Source: Anaeramoeba flamelloides (lineage: Eukaryota; Metamonada; Anaeramoebidae). Taken from it: a DNA stretch of 64,000 nt. The stretch spans positions 2,108,001 through 2,172,000 of the forward strand of contig JANTQA010000076.1 of the NCBI GenBank assembly GCA_027625915.1. The letters are read 5' to 3'. The notes under the pieces are model-generated. The model ran no database searches. It was given only the letters and a program-made list of their open reading frames with translations, and was not told the origin of the DNA. Below, piece by piece: positions 56,890 through 64,000 of the stretch. The position numbers and the translations under genes are program-made. Position 1 is the stretch's first letter; each line of letters opens with the position of its first letter.

Positions 56890-58341
56890 ATGGAAGTTTC
56901 TCCACTCTCAAAGAAGATCAAACGAATAAAAAGAAATATTATCAAAAGTAACAAAAATGCAAATCAAATATTTGATCTCCACAAATACTTAAAATTAACA
57001 AACGATGATCCAGGTGTCTTTTCAAGTATACAAGCCTTAAAACAAATCTTTCTGCATTACTTGAAAGAAAAGAAATTAACCTTTGCTAATTCTGGTTCTA
57101 AATCTGGTCTGGAATCAGACTCTGCTGAAAGGAAATTTAACGAATGGGTGACACAGCAGTTTACAAGATTTACAAAACAGCTATTAGTGTTACTTGATCA
57201 CAATGAGCCAGGAATTCAAATACCATCATTAACAGCATTGATAACCTTTTTGCCATACCACGATGTTGAATCAAAATATTGCGATTCGATGATGGCCAAA
57301 TTAATAACACTGAAGAATTTTAATGAACATTTGGAAATGAAATTAAATGACATCGTCTCGCCTACTCTTGTTTCACGTTTTCTCATTATATCACTCACAA
57401 GAACGTTAAAAAAGAAAGGAAGCTTTTCAAATAAAGAATTAAATATGGCCTGGAATTTATTATTAAAATTGCAACCTACAAACACAAAGGAATATACCAA
57501 CTGCGTTTTTGCATTTTTGTCTCATAATTTCAATAAGGCATTATTAAAAGATGTCTTGTCGCATTTGGATCGTCTCATTTTACCAAGAATTGAAAACCCC
57601 ATCTTGTTGATGGACTTTTTGCTGTCGGCCTTCAAAAGGGGCAAGTTTTTAAGTATCTTAGCCCTACAGGGGATCTTTGTTTTAATTACAAGGCATAACC
57701 TTGATTTCCCCGATTACTATTCAAAGCTTTACTCTTTATTAACAATCCCCCTATTTGTATTAAAGAACGAGCAAATTAACAGCTTTTTCATTTTGCTCGA
57801 CCAATCACTATCAACAATCATGATGCCAGAATATATGGCTGCGGCCTTTCTGAAAAGGTTGGCCCGAATCGCCTTACACTCGCCCCCTGATTCCTGTTTA
57901 TTAATCCTTGGCCTCGTTGGCAATATCTTGATTAGACACCCAGGTACCCTAATTTTGCTACACGACCGCACAGGCAGGAAGGGCACATTTAACGAGTCAA
58001 AAGTTTGTGAAAAGGACCCTTTCATCTTTGAAGAACCAAATCCCCTCAAATCAAATGCAATCAGTAGTTCTCTCTGGGAAATAAGATCTTTACGAGCTCA
58101 TTACTTCCCCCATGTTTCTCGTTTTGCCACAATTTTAGAAAATACAGCTCAAATTAAAGAAAAATACCAAATACAAAAGTTATTAAAGTTTAATAATGAC
58201 TTGCTTTTTAATTCCGAATTTTCTCAAATCAAAGATTGGGAAAAGATACCAATGGAAATTTTTGACCAATTTGATCAAGACACCAATTCAAAAAATGAAA
58301 AATTAATGAATCAACAAGAAAAGGAATGGATTGAATTTTAA
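56890..58341 (+). CDS. NOC4: Nucleolar complex protein 4 (NOC4, CBF/Mak21 family)
   Basis: An intronless 483-residue frame from ATG 56890. The N-terminal two-thirds is HEAT-like alpha-helical (for example IPSLTALITFLPYHDVESKY). The C-terminal CBF/Mak21 region, about residues 250-420, has FKRGKFLSILALQGIFVLIT and SPPDSCLLILGLVGNILIRH. The diagnostic Noc4 ending DPFIFEEPNPLKSNAISSSL, WEIRSLRAHYFPHVSRFATI is also present. Human NOC4L is 516 and yeast Noc4 552 residues, so length is near normal. Noc4 pairs with Nop14 in the 90S pre-ribosome and is needed for 18S rRNA maturation and 40S export. Base composition in the distal half is markedly less AT-rich than the flanks. No paralogue is nearby. 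Confidence 0.93.
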   Translation: MEVSPLSKKIKRIKRNIIKSNKNANQIFDLHKYLKLTNDDPGVFSSIQALKQIFLHYLKEKKLTFANSGSKSGLESDSAERKFNEWVTQQFTRFTKQLLVLLDHNEPGIQIPSLTALITFLPYHDVESKYCDSMMAKLITLKNFNEHLEMKLNDIVSPTLVSRFLIISLTRTLKKKGSFSNKELNMAWNLLLKLQPTNTKEYTNCVFAFLSHNFNKALLKDVLSHLDRLILPRIENPILLMDFLLSAFKRGKFLSILALQGIFVLITRHNLDFPDYYSKLYSLLTIPLFVLKNEQINSFFILLDQSLSTIMMPEYMAAAFLKRLARIALHSPPDSCLLILGLVGNILIRHPGTLILLHDRTGRKGTFNESKVCEKDPFIFEEPNPLKSNAISSSLWEIRSLRAHYFPHVSRFATILENTAQIKEKYQIQKLLKFNNDLLFNSEFSQIKDWEKIPMEIFDQFDQDTNSKNEKLMNQQEKEWIEF

Positions 58342-60751
58342 ATAAAATTGAATTTCTTTAGATTTGGCTTTGTATTTTGAGAATTTTTTTTTATTTTAGT
58401 TTTTTATTTAGATTTTTATTAATTTGATGATTGAATTTAAATTTGAAAGTAATAAGAACTTGAAAATTCTTGGGTAGATATCAGTTTTGAGTAAAATCTT
58501 TGGATTTGAACATGTATATCAAAAATGATATTTTGTTTTTTTTTTGTTTCTGAGCAGAGAGAAAAATTGTTGGACCATAATAGAAAAAAGGCAAGTTCAT
58601 TTATTAACTAAACTATTTTCTGGTCAAGAGGAACAGTTTTCTAAAAATGAATTAAACTTGTTAAAAGGATTTGAATAGATATTAGAAGAAAAAATTTATT
58701 TCTTAAATTTCAAATGGAAAACTTTTTTTCACATTTTGATATTTTGATATTTTTTTTAATTGTTCTATGACAAGTAATTCATTTTCTACAATTTTTTGTT
58801 ATTGCAAGATCGATAGTCACTTGTTAAAAACGTGTTATGATAATGTTATCCAAACAGTAAGAATGATGCTCAAAAAATCATATTGATTTCTCCTGGAAAT
58901 TTCTTTGATCTTCTTTAATAGATAAAAATGAACAATTGATGTTGTGTATGGGTTACTAATAATTTTAGTTATTTAATTTTAATAAAAATATGTAGATTGA
59001 TTAAATTTACTTCATTTGGATGTCAAATATTCTCTGATGTGTCTTTTTCTACTAATTTCTTTTTATTATTCCCCAAAGATCATATATAAAACAATAATTG
59101 AGAATTGAAATAAAAATTCTTAACCTTGTACCAGAAATAAAGTTTAGTAGTATTATTGAAATAAATATTTATTTATGATAAATTATAATAATTTTCTTAC
59201 TTCTTTTTCAAGAATGATTTTTAATCAATCATAAAAAGAAATAAATAATAAAAGTATCAATACGAAATATGAATCTAGTTTTAGAAGGATATCAAACAAC
59301 CAACCTTATTTATATTAACCCCATAAAATGCATTCCATTCATATTTAACCAATTCACTAAATTTCCCCTTTTAATAAAGAATGATCAGAATTTTTGACAT
59401 TTTGTTTTTATTATTAAAAAAAAAAAGTTTACCAAATAATTTAAAAAAGATAAATAGTTGAATTAAATTTGATTGTTAATTTTTACCACGAGTAAGAACA
59501 AGATTTTTTTTTTTTGATATGGTAAATTTTACTTTTGAAAACCCTAAAAAAAACAAAACAAGTAATTTGATAATTTACACAATCTTGTAAAGTAATTTTT
59601 TAAACAAACAAAAATTCAATTTTTCTAAAAAAAAAAATAATTTTAAATAAAACAATGGGAAATACTTGATTTCCAAGAAATAACTAATTGAAAGGTTAAC
59701 TATTGTTTATAAATTATAATAATTATAAAAGAAAAAAATAAATGATTTTAAATCTTCATCATGTGTGTGCCAAGAATTTTGGAGAAGACATGAAAAAAAT
59801 GTATAACTAAATTTATTAAAATTCAATATACATTTATTGACCTATCAAATATTTAGAGATAACTAATTAATTTTTTTTTTTTTTTTTTTTAAAGTTTTGT
59901 ACTTTTAAGAACTTAATTTAAAAAATATTATTAATCAATAAAAAAAAAATTACATTGAGTGTTCAATATTCAGTCATTTGGTATGAGAAATGAGAAACTA
60001 GTAAATAAAAAAAGTATAAATATTACTTCAAAATTTATAATATTTTCTAAATTAATTGAATATTTAATATTAGTACTATAAAAATTGTTTTAATCGGTTT
60101 AAATTTTAAATACTAGTTTTTATTCTTATATGGTTTTTAGGGTTTCAATTTTAATACAAATTTTAATTAGAAAATATTGAATCTTTGATCTTTATATTTT
60201 CAAAATATCTATTAATTACAAAATATATTCATGAATTTTAGAAAAAAACTAAATTTCTAGTCAAATTTTTATTTTTAAACATGAATTATCAATAACAAGA
60301 CTTTTCATTAATAAAAATGCCTCTCTTATATATATCGAAAACTGTTTATCTGTTGAAGTAAAAAATAGATTTATTTATAAAATTCAATAACAAAATTTAG
60401 AACTAGTTAAAGATGCTATTAATTCAATAAAAAAATCAATTTTACTTCTCTAAATACCATATTTCTTAAGAACTGAAATATTAATTATATTTAATAAAAA
60501 AAAAAATTACTTTATTTCTGCGCGAGATCATTTTAATAAACTTTACTGATTGATATTTCCTAATTATCCTGCGTAAATTAGCTAGACTTCGTCCTAATTA
60601 CTTCGGATTCTTAGACCAGTAAATTGAAAACATATGACTGAGTATATGAATATCTATGTAATCTAGTTGGTTTCAATAGATGTGAAACTACCCTTAAATT
60701 AAGCAATTTGATTCAAAATTTCATTTTTTAAATATTTCTCAAATTTTAATA
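58342..60751. other. No gene seen
   Basis: 2.4 kb of AT-rich spacer. A slightly GC-richer patch at 60520-60620 (GCGCGAGATCATTTTAATAA; CTTCGTCCTAATTACTTCGG) does not fold as a tRNA by eye. No repeat match recognised. Confidence 0.4.
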
Positions 60752-60877
60752 ATGGTAATTGTTTTTTTTTAACTCCGATTTTATGATCTTTTCAATAATA
60801 ATTTTCAAAACTAAAAAAGGTTGTTTTGTTGTAATAACCCTACACAAAAAAAAAAATAGTCAAGTAAAAGTAAATAA

Positions 60878-61381
60878 GCAAGAAAAAAAAAAAACCAACC
60901 AAAAAAACAAAAAGGAAAAGGTAAAAGAAAAGGAAAGAAAAAACAAAAGAAAGTTGACAAATTTGCCAAGGTATATTCTAAACAAAAGAAGTCTGTTCCA
61001 GTCAGAGATCTTTATCAAGTCATGAGATGGCCAAAATACATCAAGATCCAAAGGCAAAGAAAAGTGCTCATGAAAAGACTTCGTGTCCCACCTGCAATTA
61101 ACCAATTCACAAACACCCTTGAGAGAAACACTGCTTATCAGTTATTTACTCTACTTTCCAAATATTCTCCAGAAACTAAAAAACAAAAGAAAACAATACT
61201 CCAAAAAGTTGCCGAATCTAAAGTAATTGGAGACAATGTCAAATCAAAAAAACCACTTACAATCAAATATGGTATTAACCATGTCACATCACTTTTTGAA
61301 AGAAAAAAAGCTAAACTCGTAATCATTGCACATGATGTTGATCCAATTGAAGTAATTATTCCAAAAACAATCTTTTTTTAA
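60878..61381 (+). CDS. Ribosomal protein eL8 (L7A), N-terminal and central part only
   Basis: The frame is open from just after a TAA at 60875 with a Lys-rich leader (KGKGKRKGKKKQKK). Then come VPVRDLYQVMRWPKYIKIQR and LRVPPAINQFTNTLERNTAY, followed by KYSPETKKQKK, GINHVTSLFERKKAKLVIIA and HDVDPIE. These follow eL8 (60S subunit, L7Ae/L30e RNA-binding fold) closely up to HDVDPIE. After that, where eL8 continues LVVFLPALCRKM, this frame gives VIIPKTIFF and stops. A GTAATT donor sits exactly after the Glu codon (exon end 61351), so an intron is likely, but I find no matching 3' exon in the remaining 2.6 kb. The initiating exon is also unresolved; ATG at 60752 followed by GTAATT is one candidate. 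Either the gene has a long intron running out of the window or this is a truncated copy. Confidence 0.82.
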   Translation, partial: ARKKKNQPKKQKGKGKRKGKKKQKKVDKFAKVYSKQKKSVPVRDLYQVMRWPKYIKIQRQRKVLMKRLRVPPAINQFTNTLERNTAYQLFTLLSKYSPETKKQKKTILQKVAESKVIGDNVKSKKPLTIKYGINHVTSLFERKKAKLVIIAHDVDPIEVIIPKTIFF

Positions 61382-61479
61382 TTTTTTTTTTCTTTTTTTT
61401 CAATTATTTTTTGTTATTATTTTCTTTATTTGAATTTTGCTTTATTTTTTTTTTCACTTTCTTGTAAAACGTTTGTCTG

Positions 61480-61748
61480 ATGATTGGCTTCCAAACAAAT
61501 TTTACAAATTAACTGTTCTCCTTTAAATTTGAAATTACAAGGAATGTAATTTGTAAACAAACATTAATTGGCTATAATTGTTCCAATTGATTTCTTTTTC
61601 TTTTTGGTGTTGGAAAAGAAAATTCACGTAATTTCTTATCTTTAGAAATCACCTCAAAGCCCTTGAACTTTATTTGGGTGTTTATCTTTTGAAATTTTAT
61701 TACCGAAACAAACCTTACAGACATTTGCCTTTTGAAGGAACAGTCATT
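61480..61748 (-). pseudogene. Broken zinc-finger coding fragment (two knuckle-like units)
   Basis: On the minus strand short frames, shifted against each other, read CNDCSFK, then ANVCKVCFGNKISKDKHPNK, then FEVISKDKKLREFSF. A second unit reads IPCNFKFKGEQLICKICLEA. Two units with CK.C and upstream Cys pairs suggest a repeated treble-clef type finger. Frame changes and stops break it, so it is a remnant unless small introns are involved. The family is not recognised. It lies between eL8 and the inverted-repeat element at 61749. Confidence 0.42.
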
Positions 61749-62386
61749 ACAAGGCTACCATGAATTCTCTTCTATATCAAGTTTTGATTCTTATATAAAT
61801 TCATAAAATGTTGGATGTGATAATAAGAAATCTAATATTGAAAAAAAATTTTCATAAATGAGTCCATATTCAAGAGTGTTTTTTATAATACTGATAAATT
61901 CTTAAAAATTTCAAATAGTTTTTAATTCAATTGTAATTTTATCAGACCCAAATAAACTATTCTTTCCACTAGTTTTTAACAAAGAATATTTTAAAGATCA
62001 ACTAATTCGACAAGTTTAATTAAATTTTTAAGCCACTAAAATACTTTATTTCAAAGCTAAGGCCAAAAATATTTCTGAAATGGAAAATGAAGAAAAAGTT
62101 TAAAAACATTTATTTGAATTTATCAGTATAAAAAAAAATAACTTTTCAGATCACAAAATAGCTTGAAACATCGAAAATTCTCTTGAGAAACAACTTAAAA
62201 TTAACTCTTTAAAATGCCAACAATTTTTTTGATTCATATCAGAAGATTATTTCTTGGATGAAATATTAACTCATTTATTTAAAAAATTTTTTTTCTATAT
62301 TAGATTTCTTATTATATTCTTCAACTTTTTAAAGAATTTATATCAGCATCATAATTTGATATCGAAAAAAATTCATGGTAGCCTTG
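61749..62386. mobile_element. Long-TIR element, copy 2 of 2
   Basis: Left end CAAGGCTACCATGAATTCTC; right end reversed CCAAGGCTACCATGAATTTT. The arms pair for about 110 bp through ATAATAAGAAATCTAATAT. Same family as 10926-11318 but about 640 bp long, so the interior differs. No ORF. Confidence 0.78.
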
Positions 62387-64000
62387 GAAATGCTTTATTT
62401 TTCAAAAATAACACACTCTAGTTAATGAACAAATTATTTTGATATAATTATTGCACACAATCAAAATTGAATTCTTTTTACAAACAATTTAATATGTCCT
62501 TAATAAAATTAAGCACTACTTTTTTCTGAGTAATATTTTTCGAAATTTAGCCTTATAACCAAATTCAATTAACCACTGGGATAATTTTTTTTAGAATAAA
62601 AACATTCTCAACTTTTGAATATCGAAAATATTTTTTGAAATTTCGGTGTGCACTTTTTTATTTTTTTTGAAAAATTGGGGTTGAGAAAATTTTGAAATCA
62701 AAGAATAAGTTAATATATTAAATTAGAAAATTTTTCCAGAAAGTTTGTCTTTTTAAATAACTTTTTTTTTAATTTTACCATTTGAAAAGAAAAAAAAAAT
62801 TTGAAGACCAAATTAGTGCCTTTTGTGAAAATAAAATTCCCATAATTTCGAATTTTTTTTTGTAAATGAGTTAAAATAAGATATTGTATATAAAAATATA
62901 CATAATTTCAACTTTGAATTCAATGATTTTGGCAAAAAATGTTTTCAAGAAAAAGTTAAATTGAAACTTTATTTATTTTTATTTTTTCATTTTGTTTTTT
63001 TAATTTTTTTAATGAAAAGTATTTGATCAGTTTTCCATTTTTAGTGTTTTTTGGGTTTTAGGGACATATTATAAACTCTTTTCCAATAATTACAACAAAC
63101 CAAAAATTTGAAAAAAAAATAAAAAAAAGGAATTATTTTTTAACAATAATTCTAAAATCCTAGTTGTGAATATACAAAATGTTTTATATTGATACTAGGT
63201 ATTTCTTTTGAAATTTTGGTACTATATTATTTATTTTTTTTTGATTTTTAATGGGTTGTAGTTCTTGGAAAAATCTTTATTTGACTAATTTAAGAATTAT
63301 TTTTTGATCGAAATTGAAAAAAATTATTTTTTTTTTGATTTTCCAGTTAGTTATTTTGTAATTTCTTTTTTTGCAAGTTTCCCAAATCTTGTTTTCGCAA
63401 TATCCCAGTACAAGATACCGACTCAACAGCAAATACCCAGTAAAAGCAACGACTTGACAGATTGTATGGAAAGTTCAATTCGGTTCAATTAGTTTAATTC
63501 AGTTTCTCTACAGTTACATAAGTCCAGTTCGGTTTCGTTTAAGATCTGATCATGAACAGGCTTGGTTAGGTTAAGATCTAGTCATAACCAAGTCAACCAA
63601 TTCTTGTAATGATTTTTTATTCCTTTTGCCTCCCCAAACACCTAAAAAAACAAAAAGAGGAGGAACCTAAGCAACTTAAGAAGGGAAATTTGGAAAAGGT
63701 AAAAAGTATAAAAAATAAAAAAATGTTAATTTCAAAGATCATTAAAAAAATGGTAACTTTTTCATCAGAAAGATACTGATTTCTACATTCGAAAGATTGA
63801 TTGAGTTTACCCCCCTTTTTATTTATAGATATATATATATATATATATCATTTGCTTAATTGAGATCATCTAATGAAATAACTATCCCAATAACCAAGAT
63901 AATTTTTATATTTTTTTTTGTTTTTAATTGTTTTATTGATTATGATTGTTTATGTGATTGTTCTAGATGTAAAATTTTTTTAATACAAAGAGGATACAAT
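62387..64000. other. No gene supported; (AT)n at 63829-63848
   Basis: A 20-base AT repeat sits at 63829-63848. A frame at 63304-63492 (+) becomes more mixed toward its end (QYKIPTQQQIPSKSNDLTD) in less AT-rich sequence (63380-63700). It could be the edge of a gene extending past the window, but no domain is visible. No eL8 3' exon was found. Confidence 0.4.

Noticed and set aside
60520-60620. Possible structured RNA in a GC-richer patch
   Set aside because: No cloverleaf or known RNA motif found by eye; composition alone is not enough.

Overview
The window is extremely AT-rich eukaryotic nuclear DNA full of long A and T homopolymers. Short GT-AG introns, intron-poor compact genes, a B-box protein, a tau-tubulin-kinase-type CK1 kinase, Lys/Glu repeat proteins and bacterial-type surface repeats suggest a free-living amoeboid protist. 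The style resembles Anaeramoeba or other AT-rich amoebae, but that assignment is an impression of composition and cannot be proved here. TAA and TAG end the clear genes and the standard code fits. No rRNA, tRNA, CRISPR or LTR/viral element was found.

Layout. 1-6.8 kb is a gene-free block of dispersed repeats (MITE-like elements, a hairpin array). 6,866-8,986 (+) encodes a secreted/membrane protein with seven propeller-like repeats and two cadherin-like domains; a small unexplained ORF follows at 9.1 kb. 9.5-11.3 kb holds three inverted-repeat elements. 12.3-13.1 kb (-) is a three-exon DJ-1 gene. 13-18 kb is repeats. 18.2 kb (+) is a short B-box protein. 19-24 kb is repeats. 24.4-25.0 kb (+) is a MOSPD/VAP-like ER membrane protein. 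25-30.5 kb is repeats. 30.5-31.3 kb (-) is an unrecognised Gln/Lys-rich protein. 32.0-33.1 kb (-) is a decayed LINE 3' end split by a hairpin array.

36.5-44.5 kb (-) is a single seven-exon gene for a tau-tubulin-kinase-like CK1 kinase. Its last exon adds a tail of nearly 1,200 residues of Lys/Glu repeats ending in a CaaX-like box, and its 2.8-kb sixth intron is filled with mobile elements. 46-48 kb is nested repeats. 48.7-51.7 kb (-) is an intronless DENN-domain protein. 52-56 kb is repeats plus a perfect 30-bp palindrome. 56.9-58.3 kb (+) is the ribosome-biogenesis factor NOC4. 60.9-61.4 kb (+) is ribosomal protein eL8 lacking its C-terminal half in this window. A decayed zinc-finger fragment and another inverted-repeat element follow.

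The genes are ordinary scattered housekeeping and signalling loci, not an operon or cluster; only NOC4 and eL8 share a theme (ribosome production). The most unusual material is the kinase with its lipidation-type tail and a family of hairpin arrays (eight copies of a roughly 75-85-bp near-palindrome at four loci) that interrupts older repeats and a LINE.
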